DNA of 16,889 nucleotides from an uncultured Eubacteriales bacterium (GTDB taxonomy: Bacteria; Bacillota; Clostridia; Oscillospirales; Oscillospiraceae), in the NCBI GenBank assembly GCA_934572535.1, contig CAKTLJ010000031.1:1-16889 (forward strand), given 5' to 3'. The translations under genes and the position numbers were made by a program. Under the pieces are notes generated by a model. It was not told the DNA's origin, made no database searches, and saw nothing but the letters and a program-made list of their open reading frames with translations. This document shows positions 1-6,854 of this stretch, in pieces; the stretch's first letter is position 1, and each line of letters begins with the position of its first letter.

Positions 1-17
1 AGAAATCTAAAGAAAGG

Positions 18-46
18 CGAAAACCCCGATAAATCAAGGGTTTTCG
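18..46 (+). other. hairpin upstream of ychF
   Basis: A 9-bp stem (18-26 pairs with 38-46, arms CGAAAACCC and GGGTTTTCG) with an 11-base loop lies just before ychF. It could be the end of a terminator of a gene left of the window, or a structure in the ychF leader. There is no good U-run after it on the plus strand beyond the TTTT inside the arm. I see no clear promoter for ychF within the 63 bases available. Confidence 0.4.
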
Positions 47-63
47 GACAGGTAAAAGATAAA

Positions 64-1158
64 ATGAAATTAGGTATCGTGGGTCTGCCCAACGTGGGCA
101 AGAGCACCCTCTTTAACGCCATCACCAACGCGGGCGCGGAGTCTGCCAACTATCCCTTCTGCACCATCGACCCCAACGTGGGCATGGTCACCGTGCCGGA
201 CGCCCGCCTGGACAAGCTGGCCGAGATCTACCACCCCAAGAAGACCACCCCCGCCGTCATCGAGTTCGTGGACATCGCCGGTCTGGTGAAGGGGGCCTCC
301 AAGGGCGAGGGCCTGGGCAACAAGTTCCTCGCCAACATCCGGGAGACCGACGCCATCGTCCACGTGGTCCGCTGCTTCGACGACGCCAACATCATCCACG
401 TCGAGGGCGGCTGCGACCCCGCCCGCGACATCGAGATCATCGACATCGAGCTCATCATGGCCGACATGGAGATGGTCGAGCGCCGCATCGACAAGGACAC
501 CAAGGCCGCCAAGGGCGACAAGAAATACCTGCGCTCCGCCGAGGTCTTCAAGGGCCTGCTGGCCTGGCTGGGCGACGGCAAGTCCGCCCGCAGCTACCCC
601 TGCGACGAGGAGGAGAAGGAGATCCTCTCCACCGCCGACCTGCTCACGCTGAAGCCCATCATCTTCGCCGCCAACATGGACGAGGACGGCTTCAAAAACC
701 ACGACGATGCCCCCTATTACCAGGCGGTCCTGAAGGCCGCCGAGGGGGAGCAGGCCCAGGTGGTCCCCATCTGCGCCAACGTCGAGGCCGACATCGCCGC
801 CATGGACCCCGAGGACCGCGCGATCTTCCTGGAGGACCTGGGCGTGGCCGAGTCCGGCCTGGACCGCCTCATCAAGGCCAGCTACACCCTGCTGGGCCTG
901 ATCTCCTACCTGACCTGCGGCGAGGACGAGTGCCGCGCCTGGACCATCACCCGGGGCACCAAGGCCCCCAAGGCCGCCGGGAAGATCCACACCGACTTCG
1001 AGCGCGGCTTCATCCGGGCCGAGGTGGTGGGCTTCGAGGACCTGGACGCCTGCGGCGGCTCCATGACCGCCGCCAAAGAGAAGGGCCTGGTCCGCTCCGA
1101 GGGCAAGGAATACGTGATGCAGGACGGCGACGTGGTCCTGTTCCGCTTCAATGTCTGA
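64..1158 (+). CDS. ychF: YchF, redox-regulated Obg-family ATPase
   Basis: A 364-residue protein of the usual YchF length. The P-loop GLPNVGKST is at residues 7-15, the switch-like DIAGLVKGAS near residue 70, and the G4 position reads NMDE instead of NKxD, which in YchF explains preference for ATP over GTP. The C-terminal third matches the TGS domain that follows the coiled-coil helical insert. YchF proteins bind ribosomes and take part in stress and translation-linked control; this is family knowledge, not shown here. The ATG at 64 is preceded only by a weak AGGT-like site. The gene overlaps the following dehydrogenase gene by 8 bases, suggesting coupled translation. Confidence 0.97.
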   Translation: MKLGIVGLPNVGKSTLFNAITNAGAESANYPFCTIDPNVGMVTVPDARLDKLAEIYHPKKTTPAVIEFVDIAGLVKGASKGEGLGNKFLANIRETDAIVHVVRCFDDANIIHVEGGCDPARDIEIIDIELIMADMEMVERRIDKDTKAAKGDKKYLRSAEVFKGLLAWLGDGKSARSYPCDEEEKEILSTADLLTLKPIIFAANMDEDGFKNHDDAPYYQAVLKAAEGEQAQVVPICANVEADIAAMDPEDRAIFLEDLGVAESGLDRLIKASYTLLGLISYLTCGEDECRAWTITRGTKAPKAAGKIHTDFERGFIRAEVVGFEDLDACGGSMTAAKEKGLVRSEGKEYVMQDGDVVLFRFNV

Positions 1159-1891
1159 GCAGAAGACCGTTCTGATCACCGGGTCCTCCCGGGGGATCGG
1201 GGCGGAGACCGCGCGTCTCTTCGCCGAAAAGGGCTACGCCGTGGGCGTCAACTACTGCCACTCCCGCGCGCGGGCGGAGGACCTGGCCGAGACGCTGCGC
1301 GGCCTGGGCGTCCCCGTGCGGCTCTATCCTGCGGACGTCTCCCGCCGGGCGGAGGCCGCGCGGATGGTGGAGGCCTTCCTGGGCGACTTCGGCCGGATGG
1401 ACGTGCTGGTGTGCAGCGCCGGGATCGCCCGGCAGGAGCTGTTCACCGACGTGACCGAGTCCGCCTGGCGGGAGATGCTGGGCGTCAACCTGGACGGCGT
1501 GTTCCACTGCTGCCAGGCGGCCCTGCCGGACATGATCCGCCGCAAGGCGGGGAAGATCATCACCCTCTCCTCCATGTGGGGGCAGGTGGGGGCCTCCTGC
1601 GAGGTCGCCTACTCCGCCGCCAAGGCGGGGGTCATCGGCCTGACCAAGGCCCTGGCCAAGGAGGTCGGTCCCTCGGGCGTCACGGTGAACTGCGTGGCCC
1701 CCGGGGTCATCGAGACCGAGATGAACGGCCTGCTCTCCCAGGAGACGAAGGACGCGCTGGCGGAGGAGACCCCCCTGGAGCGCATGGGGACCCCGCGGGA
1801 GGTGGCGGAGGCCATCTGGTTCCTCGCGTCTGCGGCGGGCGGCTTCTTCACCGGCCAGGTCCTGGCCCCCAACGGCGGGTTTATCATTTGA
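1151..1891 (+). CDS. FabG-like short-chain dehydrogenase/reductase
   Basis: A classical SDR of 246 residues. The Rossmann motif TGSSRGIG is at residues 10-17, the NNAG-type motif is present as CSAG (88-91), N113 is the conserved helix-4 Asn, and the catalytic triad is S141, Y154 and K158 (YSAAK). The C-terminal PNGG signature is present. This composition and length fit 3-oxoacyl-ACP reductase FabG or its paralogue YmfI, which reduce a keto group with NAD(P)H. It is not in a fatty-acid synthesis cluster, so its real substrate is open. The start ATG lies inside the last codons of ychF (AATGTCTGA) and has no convincing ribosome binding site of its own, so translation is probably coupled to ychF. 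Confidence 0.9.
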   Translation: MSEQKTVLITGSSRGIGAETARLFAEKGYAVGVNYCHSRARAEDLAETLRGLGVPVRLYPADVSRRAEAARMVEAFLGDFGRMDVLVCSAGIARQELFTDVTESAWREMLGVNLDGVFHCCQAALPDMIRRKAGKIITLSSMWGQVGASCEVAYSAAKAGVIGLTKALAKEVGPSGVTVNCVAPGVIETEMNGLLSQETKDALAEETPLERMGTPREVAEAIWFLASAAGGFFTGQVLAPNGGFII

Positions 1892-1946
1892 CAGCAACGA
1901 TGGGTTTCTCAGTTTCGTTCCATAGAATAAAGCGGGAGGCGATGAT

Positions 1947-2588
1947 ATGGCAGACGGAAACACCCATATCTACTTTGGCATTGGCGTGCTGGCGGGCCTG
2001 CCCGACGAGCTGCGCCGGAGGATCACCCGGGACATGGACGCCTTCTATCTGGGCCTTCAGGGGCCGGACCCTCTGATCTTCGACCCCCGGACGCAGAAGG
2101 AGGCCCGGCGCTTCCACAAGGTCTGGGAGCAGGAGTCCCTGGCGCGGCTGACCCGGGCCATGCGGGACGGGGAGCCGAGCGAGAGCAGCTTCGCCGCGGG
2201 CGGCTTCCTCCACTTCGCCCTGGACGACATCGTCCACCCCTGGATCTGGGAGTGGATGAAGGGAGGGACCTCCCACATGCGGCTGGAGCTGGCCCTGGAT
2301 TTCAGCATCCTCCGGGAGGAGGGCATCAAGCGGATGCCCCGGCTCTTCACCGAGGGCAAGTACCGGGTGGCGCCCTACGCCCACCTGATGCTCCCCCAGG
2401 CCAAGGCAAACCACTACCTCACCGGCCTGCGGGCCATGCAGGTGACCATCGACTACATCCGCCGCCAGGAGCAGCTGGTGATGAGCCACGTCACCGAGGC
2501 CGAGGCGGCGCAGGTCCTCATCCTGCGCCGGAAGGTGGACGAGGGCATCTCGCCCACGGCAGACCGGCTGGCTGACCTGCTCCTCTAA
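1947..2588 (+). CDS. zinc-dependent phospholipase C-like protein
   Basis: A 213-residue protein that I place in the Zn_dep_PLPC-like family common in Clostridia. The residues expected to bind metal are visible: an N-terminal TH motif (H7) on a glycine-rich start, GPDP at 39-42, H57, then HFALDDIVHP at 89-98 (HxxxDxxxH), H110 and E114. Family members are annotated as phospholipases, but small intracellular ones such as this, with no signal peptide, have no proven substrate. The ATG at 1947 is chosen because GGGAGG lies 7 bases upstream (1934-1939). The gene follows the dehydrogenase after 55 bases and is the last gene before a strong terminator, so it may share the ychF transcript. Confidence 0.72.
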   Translation: MADGNTHIYFGIGVLAGLPDELRRRITRDMDAFYLGLQGPDPLIFDPRTQKEARRFHKVWEQESLARLTRAMRDGEPSESSFAAGGFLHFALDDIVHPWIWEWMKGGTSHMRLELALDFSILREEGIKRMPRLFTEGKYRVAPYAHLMLPQAKANHYLTGLRAMQVTIDYIRRQEQLVMSHVTEAEAAQVLILRRKVDEGISPTADRLADLLL

Positions 2589-2609
2589 GCACATACGAGC
2601 AAACACATA

Positions 2610-2659
2610 AGCCCCCGTCCTGATCGAGCGATCGCCCCATCGCCCGCAGGACGGGGGCT
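2610..2659 (+). terminator. rho-independent-like terminator after the ychF cluster
   Basis: Perfect 13-bp stem: AGCCCCCGTCCTG at 2610-2622 pairs with CAGGACGGGGGCT at 2647-2659, with a 24-base loop. It starts 21 bases after the stop codon of the phospholipase-like gene. The following tract (TGCTGTTGCCATTTT) is only moderately U-rich. Confidence 0.8.
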
Positions 2660-2693
2660 TGCTGTTGCCATTTTACGTGGGGCGTGGGGCGTT

Positions 2694-3020
2694 GCCTCCG
2701 GCGGCCCCCATTTCTTTCAAGAAATGGGGGGAAAGAAGACCAGGGGTCCCCCCTGGACCCCGTGGGCGTGGGTCAAGACCTGCCGGGTGGTACCTCTGGT
2801 TTACCTGGCCTGCGGCCCTGTGTCGGCAGGCGGGAAGCGGCGCGCCCACCGGCTGGGCGCGCGGGGGCGCATACCCAAAACCTCCCTTGTCAAAGGGAGG
2901 GGGACCGCCGGAACGGCGGTGGAGGGATTCCGGTTCAGGACCAACGTTGCAGAAGGCGGCAAACGCCTGTAGGGTGGGGGCTTCTGGCGGGGCGTTGTGG
3001 GGACCCTCCAGGTGGGTGAT
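2694..3020 (+). repeat. interspersed hairpin repeat, copy 1
   Basis: A 327-base unit that recurs next door and, inverted, near 9 kb. It contains a series of hairpins: CCCCCATTTCT/AGAAATGGGGG (2705-2730), a GGCGCGCCCA/TGGGCGCGCC stem, CCTCCCTT/AAGGGAGG (2881-2900), and CCGCCG/CGGCGG just after. All frames read as low-complexity Gly/Pro/Arg-rich peptides and reading frames differ between copies, so I treat it as non-coding. Similar GC-rich hairpin repeats are common between genes in Oscillospiraceae genomes; that statement is from memory. Confidence 0.85.
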
Positions 3021-3300
3021 GCCTCCGGCGGCCCCCATTTCTTTCAAGAAATGGGGGGAAAGAAGACCAGGGGTCCCCCCTGGGCCCCGTGGGCGTGGGT
3101 CGAAATCTGCGGGGTGGTGCCCCTGGTTGGCCTGGCCTGCGGCCTCGTGTCGGCAGGTGGGAGGCGGCGCGCCCACCAGCTGGGCGCGCGGGTGAGTGGG
3201 TCGTTTGCCGAACGGCTTGGGGTGGACCCACGCCAAAGCCTCCCTTGTCAAAGGGAGGGGGACCGCCGGGACGGCGGTGGAGGGATTCCGGTTTAGGACC
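3021..3300 (+). repeat. interspersed hairpin repeat, copy 2
   Basis: Direct tandem copy of the preceding unit: the 26-base palindrome recurs at 3032-3057, exactly 327 bases after that in copy 1. The CCTCCCTT/AAGGGAGG hairpin recurs at 3239-3258, 358 bases after its counterpart, so this copy carries about 31 extra bases after the GCGCGC stem (around 3190-3230). The hairpin arms are kept while loops vary (CCGGC versus CCAGC, GAA versus GGA), as expected if structure matters. Confidence 0.85.
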
Positions 3301-3372
3301 AACGTGGTTCGTCAACGGGAATCCCCCCGTCACAGCTGGCGCTGTGCCACCCCCCTTTGACAAGGGGGCAGG
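3297..3372 (+). repeat. short repeat R1, left copy
   Basis: A distinct unit of about 76 bases joined to the end of copy 2. It contains GTCACAGCTGGCGCTGTG and the hairpin CCCCCTTTGACAAGGGGG (3351-3368). A nearly identical inverted copy, differing at only a few positions, is at 8772-8851. Confidence 0.85.
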
Positions 3373-3393
3373 ACGGCGCGGGGCCGAAGATAC

Positions 3394-3428
3394 AAAAAAA
3401 CACCCGAAATCGGAACGATTTCAGGTGT
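3394..3428 (-). terminator. terminator of the tRNA operon
   Basis: Read on the minus strand: stem CACCTGAAATCG / CGATTTCGGGTG with a 3-base TTC loop and one G-T pair, followed immediately by TTTTTTT. It begins 3 bases after the CCA end of tRNA-Val. A classic rho-independent terminator. Confidence 0.95.
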
Positions 3429-3430
3429 TG

Positions 3431-3506
3431 TGGTGGAGACAACAGAACTCGAATCTGTGACCTCTCGCGTGTGAGGCGAGCGCTCTACCAGCTGAGCTAT
3501 GCCTCC
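3431..3506 (-). tRNA. tRNA-Val (anticodon CAC)
   Basis: A 76-base tRNA with encoded CCA. Acceptor arms GGAGGCA and TGTCTCC pair with one G-U. The anticodon stem CTCGC/GCGAG encloses the loop CTCACAC, giving anticodon CAC. The T arm ACAGA-TTCGAGT-TCTGT is intact. It is the last gene of the three-tRNA operon, 3 bases after tRNA-Glu. Confidence 0.95.
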
Positions 3507-3509
3507 ATG

Positions 3510-3584
3510 TGGTGACCCGTACGGGACTCGAACCCATGTTACCGCCGTGAAAGGGCGGTGTCTTAACCACTTGACCAACGGGCC
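3510..3584 (-). tRNA. tRNA-Glu (anticodon TTC)
   Basis: A 75-base tRNA with encoded CCA. It begins GGCCCGTTGGTC, and the anticodon stem CCGCC/GGCGG encloses CTTTCAC, giving TTC. The T loop is TTCGAGT. Middle gene of the tRNA operon. Confidence 0.95.
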
Positions 3585-3611
3585 GAAATTCCCTCCTCAC
3601 CAGAAGAGAGA

Positions 3612-3688
3612 TGGTAGCGGCAACTGGATTCGAACCAGTGACACTCCGGGTATGAACCGAATGCTCTAGCCAACTGAGCTATGCCGCC
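3612..3688 (-). tRNA. tRNA-Met (anticodon CAT), elongator type
   Basis: A 77-base tRNA with encoded CCA. It begins GGCGGCATAGCTC, and the anticodon loop TTCATAC gives CAT. The first acceptor pair is G-U, and there is no initiator-like run of three G-C pairs flanking the anticodon, so I call it elongator Met. A CAT tRNA modified to read Ile (AUA) is less likely but cannot be excluded by eye. First gene of the operon. Confidence 0.92.
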
Positions 3689-3730
3689 ATATCGTCCCCG
3701 CCGGTGTCGCGGACCAGCGGAACGATGATT

Positions 3731-3759
3731 AGTATACCCGAAGGCACCCCGTTTGTCAA
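3731..3759 (-). promoter_or_regulatory. promoter of the tRNA operon
   Basis: On the minus strand TTGACA (3754-3759), a 17-base spacer and TATACT (3731-3736). This nearly consensus sigma-A promoter lies about 40 bases before tRNA-Met, as expected for a strongly transcribed stable-RNA operon. Confidence 0.93.
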
Positions 3760-3917
3760 CTGTTTTTTTCAAAGTTTTCTCGTTTTACAGTTTTGTCAAA
3801 TCCGGTCAACAGGTGCACCAGCACTTCGGTCATTCTCTCCAAAGCGTCCTGGGGGATGTACGCATAGTGGTAGTGGCAGCCGCCGGTGGAGCGATCGGGG
3901 CGGGGCAGCGCCTCCCT
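3756..3917 (-). pseudogene. possible gene remnant in frame after the glpK stop
   Basis: Directly after the glpK TGA, the same frame continues open for over 50 codons to a TGA at 3756-3758. The end reads like a real protein (YIPQDALERMTEVLVHLL followed by TGFDKTVK), with GC-rich codons giving way to AT-rich ones. There is no ATG, GTG or TTG at a suitable place: the AGGGAGG at the glpK stop is followed only by a CTG two bases on. It may be the tail of a lost gene, an unusual-start small gene, or chance. The stop overlaps the tRNA promoter -35 box. Confidence 0.25.
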
Positions 3918-5423
3918 TCACACGGTCCCCTCCTCTTCCCACGCCTTCGCCCGCTCCAGGGCCTTCCGCCACTGGGCGTACTCCCGGGCGCGGTCGGTCA
4001 TGGGCAAGTAGCGCTTGCCCGGTCTCCGGTCCTTCAGCAGGGCCTGCCTGGAGCTCCACAGGCCGCAGCCCAGCCCGGCCAGGCAGGCAGCGCCCCAGGC
4101 GGTGGTCTCCACCACCTCCGGCCGCTCGACGGGGACGTCCAGCAGGTCGGCCTGGTACTGCATCATGAAGTCGCTGACGCTGGCCCCGCCGTCCACCCGC
4201 AGGCCGGTGATCCTGCGCCCGGCGTCCCGCTCCATGGCGCGGATGAGGTCGGCGGTCTGGTAGGCGATGCCCTCCAGCGTGGCCCGGCAGAGGTGGGCCT
4301 TGGTCGTCCCCCGGGTCAGGCCCAGGATGGCGCCCCGGGCGTACATATCCCAGTGGGGCGCGCCCAGGCCGGTGAAGGCGGAGACCAGATACACGCCGCC
4401 GTTGTCGGGGACGGAGGCCGCCAGCACGTCGATCTCCGGGGCGCTCTGGATCACGCCCAGCTCGTCCCGGAGCCACTGGATGGAGGACCCGGCGTTGAAG
4501 ACGCTGCCCTCCAGGACGTAGGTCGTCTCCCCGTTCAGCCCCCAGCCCACGCAGGTGAGCAGGCCGTTCCGCGACGCCACCGCCTTCTCCCCGGTGTTCA
4601 GGAGGGTGAAGCAGCCGGTGCCGTAGGTGTTTTTGAGCTGCCCCGGCGCGAAGCAGCCCTGGCCGAAGAGGGCGGCCTGCTGGTCCCCCGCCGCGCCGCA
4701 GATGGGCAGACCGGCCAGCCTTTCCAGGTAAGGCACGCCCTGGGCGATGACCCCCAGGCGGCCGCTGTTCTCCACGGGCTGCGGCAGCCAGTCCATGGGG
4801 ACCTCCAGCAGGCGGCAGAGGTCCTCGTCCCAGCAGAGCCTGTGGATGTCGAAGAGCATGGTCCGGCAGCAGTTGGAGTAGTCCGAGGCGTGGACCTTCC
4901 CCCCGGTGAGGTTCCACAGCAGCCAGCTGTCCACGGTGCCGCAGAGCAGCTCGCCCCGCCGCGCCTTCTCCGCCACGCCGGGGAGGTTTTTCAGCATCCA
5001 CCGGTACTTGGTGCCGGAGAAGTAGGCGTCCACCACCAGGCCGGTCCTGGCCCGGATGGCGTCCGCGTGCCCCGCCCGCTGGAGCTGGGAGCAGAAGTCC
5101 GCCGTCCGGCGGCACTGCCAGACGATGGCGTTGCCCACGGGCTTGCCGGTGGCCCGCTCCCAGACCACGGCGGTCTCCCGTTGGTTGGCCAGGCCCACGG
5201 CGGCGATGTCCGCGGGGTCCACGCCGCTCTTCTCCACGCAGTCCGCCGCCGCGCGGAGCTGGCTGGTGAGCAGCTCCATGGGGTCGTGCTCCACCCAGCC
5301 CGGCTTGGGATAGTGCTGGGCGAAGGGGAGCTGCGCGGAGGCCACAACGGCCCCGTCCCGGGTAAAGAGGATGGCCCGGGAGCTGGTGGTCCCCTGGTCC
5401 AGAGCCAGTAAGTAGTCCTTCAT
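3918..5423 (-). CDS. glpK: glycerol kinase
   Basis: A 501-residue FGGY-family kinase that phosphorylates glycerol to glycerol 3-phosphate using ATP. The phosphate-binding DQGTTSSR is at residues 9-16, NQRET at 80-84, GDQQAALFG at 246-254 with catalytic D247, and YGTGCF follows at 267. Its length matches GlpK. In Bacillus and Enterococcus GlpK a His near residue 230 is phosphorylated by PTS HPr; the matching stretch here (221-243) has no His, so that control is probably absent. No glpF, glpD or glpO lies nearby. The ATG at 5423 is preceded by an AGGGAGAAAGGGAAG purine tract. In-frame sequence after its TGA is noted separately. Confidence 0.96.
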   Translation of the reverse strand: MKDYLLALDQGTTSSRAILFTRDGAVVASAQLPFAQHYPKPGWVEHDPMELLTSQLRAAADCVEKSGVDPADIAAVGLANQRETAVVWERATGKPVGNAIVWQCRRTADFCSQLQRAGHADAIRARTGLVVDAYFSGTKYRWMLKNLPGVAEKARRGELLCGTVDSWLLWNLTGGKVHASDYSNCCRTMLFDIHRLCWDEDLCRLLEVPMDWLPQPVENSGRLGVIAQGVPYLERLAGLPICGAAGDQQAALFGQGCFAPGQLKNTYGTGCFTLLNTGEKAVASRNGLLTCVGWGLNGETTYVLEGSVFNAGSSIQWLRDELGVIQSAPEIDVLAASVPDNGGVYLVSAFTGLGAPHWDMYARGAILGLTRGTTKAHLCRATLEGIAYQTADLIRAMERDAGRRITGLRVDGGASVSDFMMQYQADLLDVPVERPEVVETTAWGAACLAGLGCGLWSSRQALLKDRRPGKRYLPMTDRAREYAQWRKALERAKAWEEEGTV

Positions 5424-5742
5424 GGTGTTCTTCCCTTTCTCCCTCGTTCGATGATCTTACCTAGATTGTACCATGGCCTTCGCCATTTTACCACCCATTT
5501 TCCCAAAGAGGTTTCGCCGTGCAGTCCCATTTCCTTCCCAGCCAGGAGGACAGACCTGCCGTCTTTCCGGATGACCCGCCAAAGCCCTTTCTCTTCGCGC
5601 GGGCAGGCCAGGAAGAGTCTCTATTTACTCTTTCTGTTTATTCTCTCACGTTGGTTAGGCGCTACTTTTTGAGCGCCCCCCGTGAAAAAACGAGCGCCTC
5701 AAATCCCAAAAAGGGGGCCTGCCCTAAAAATGAAAGAATCGC
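5424..5742. other. intergenic region between rarD and glpK
   Basis: 319 bases with no convincing gene. Near glpK, a weak minus-strand -10 (TACAAT at 5465-5470) follows the small inverted repeat ATGGC-GAAG-GCCAT, which could be a glpK promoter and operator; no good -35 is visible. At 5658-5679 there is an AGGCGCT/AGCGCC inverted repeat without a U-run. The region is clearly more AT-rich than the flanking genes. Confidence 0.4.
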
Positions 5743-6636
5743 TCATCCGCGCCGCAGCTCCATCCGCAGCAGCCGGACCTTGTCCGCCAGGGTGAAGAGC
5801 ACGCCCACCCAGATGATGACGAAGGCGAGCAGCCGCTTGGCGTCCATCGGCTCGCCCAGGAGCAGGCCCATGAGGAACTGCAAGGTGGGGTTGACGTACA
5901 TGAGGATGCCGGTGAAGTAGTAGGGGATCTCCTTCACGCCCAGGTTGAACAGCAGCAGCGGGATGGAGGTCACCAGCCCGCAGGCGGGCAGCAGCCAGAA
6001 GGACGCGCCGTGCATCACCTGCGTCCAGCCCCCCGCCCGGGCGCTCCACCAGAGGGAGAAGCCCAGGGCGAAGGGGGTCATGAGCAGCGTCTCCAGAAAG
6101 AGCGAGGTCTGCGCGGTCAGGTCCAGGTTCTTCTTCACCCCGCCGTAGACGGCGAAGGGGGCCGCGATGACCAGGGGCAGCACCGGGAACTCCCCCGTGG
6201 CGGCCAGGAGGTAGACGATCCCGCCCACGGCGAAGAAGAAGGTGATCCACTCCCCCCGGGACGGCCTCTCCCGAAAGGCGACCAGCCCGATGAGGGCCAC
6301 GATCACCGGCTCGATGAAGTAGCCCATGCTCGCGTCCAGCACGTGGCCGCTGTTGACCGCCACGATGTACACGCCCCAGTTGAGCGTGATGAGCGCGCCG
6401 GAGAGCAGGCTCTTCCAAAAGATGCGCCGGTCGGCAAGGGCGCGCGTCGCCTTCGCCAGGCTCCGGGTGGCCGCCAGATACACCCCCATGAAGACCAGCG
6501 ACCAGAGGATGCGCTGGGCCAGGACGTAGACCGGGTCCACCGCCGCCAGCAGGGTCCAGAACCCCGGCAGCAGCCCCCACAGCACGTAGGACCCGGTGAC
6601 GGTCGCCAGGCCCAAACCTTTCTTCTTCTTCTCCAT
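5743..6636 (-). CDS. rarD: RarD-like EamA-family permease
   Basis: A 297-residue inner-membrane protein of the drug/metabolite transporter (EamA) superfamily, RarD subgroup. It starts with a lysine-rich cytoplasmic tail (MEKKKKG), followed by GSYVLWGLLPGFW, the hallmark of RarD, a QRILWSLVFM helix and about ten hydrophobic segments. Later motifs include LNWGVYIVAVNSGHVLDASMGY and a C-terminal FLMGLLLGEPM. RarD proteins are named for a chloramphenicol-sensitive phenotype; the transported substrate is unknown. I chose the ATG at 6636, not the upstream ATG at 6798, because GGGGGAA lies just before it, the family begins here, and the promoter at 6675-6704 lies between the two ATGs. Confidence 0.9.
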   Translation of the reverse strand: MEKKKKGLGLATVTGSYVLWGLLPGFWTLLAAVDPVYVLAQRILWSLVFMGVYLAATRSLAKATRALADRRIFWKSLLSGALITLNWGVYIVAVNSGHVLDASMGYFIEPVIVALIGLVAFRERPSRGEWITFFFAVGGIVYLLAATGEFPVLPLVIAAPFAVYGGVKKNLDLTAQTSLFLETLLMTPFALGFSLWWSARAGGWTQVMHGASFWLLPACGLVTSIPLLLFNLGVKEIPYYFTGILMYVNPTLQFLMGLLLGEPMDAKRLLAFVIIWVGVLFTLADKVRLLRMELRRG

Positions 6637-6661
6637 GATACATTCCCCCAGGATCGAACAA

Positions 6662-6676
6662 ATACTACGGGAGTAT
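6662..6676. promoter_or_regulatory. small dyad at the rarD promoter
   Basis: ATACT-ACGGG-AGTAT, a perfect 5-bp inverted repeat at about the transcription start of the rarD promoter. It could be a short operator or a 5'-end hairpin, or chance. Confidence 0.3.
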
Positions 6677-6704
6677 CTTATCCCTTTTCCCAAAGTCCTG
6701 TCAA
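6675..6704 (-). promoter_or_regulatory. promoter of rarD
   Basis: On the minus strand TTGACA (6699-6704), 18 bases, TAAGAT (6675-6680), 39 bases before the chosen start codon. The -35 is consensus and the -10 has four of six matches. Confidence 0.75.
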
Positions 6705-6765
6705 TCCCGGCGGGGCGATCTTTTTGCCCGCGCCGCGCAAACGCGCCCGGGGCGAAAAACAACCG

Positions 6766-6794
6766 TTGCCAGCCTCCCGTTTCTTTGCTATAAT
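6766..6794 (+). promoter_or_regulatory. promoter of the NADH:flavin oxidoreductase gene
   Basis: TTGCCA (6766-6771), a 17-base spacer and a perfect TATAAT (6789-6794), about 60 bases before the ATG at 6855. It is back to back with the rarD promoter. Confidence 0.88.
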
Positions 6795-6854
6795 GCAAGC
6801 TGACTACCTTTGCGCGAATGCGTTCCCAATTTACAAAAAAGGAGAACTGTCCCC

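Noticed and set aside
70..1179. 369-codon minus-strand frame opposite ychF
   Set aside because: Shadow of a strongly biased high-GC gene; no motifs, low-complexity composition.
2694..3372. CRISPR array
   Set aside because: Repeat units are about 327 bases with hairpins of several kinds, not short repeats with unique spacers, and no cas genes are present.
2659..3460. Several open frames of 80-210 codons on both strands through the left repeat array
   Set aside because: They translate to Gly/Pro/Arg-rich low-complexity peptides, overlap each other in several frames, have no proper ribosome binding sites, and consist of the same hairpin repeats found elsewhere.
3753..5411. 552-codon plus-strand frame opposite glpK
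   Set aside because: Antisense shadow; glpK motifs on the minus strand are unambiguous.
5657..5679. Terminator for rarD from the AGGCGCT/AGCGCC inverted repeat
   Set aside because: Only a 6-bp stem with no U-run on either strand.
5451..5920. Plus-strand frames of 73 and 133 codons between glpK and rarD
   Set aside because: No recognisable domain; one runs into rarD antisense, and neither has a convincing ribosome binding site.
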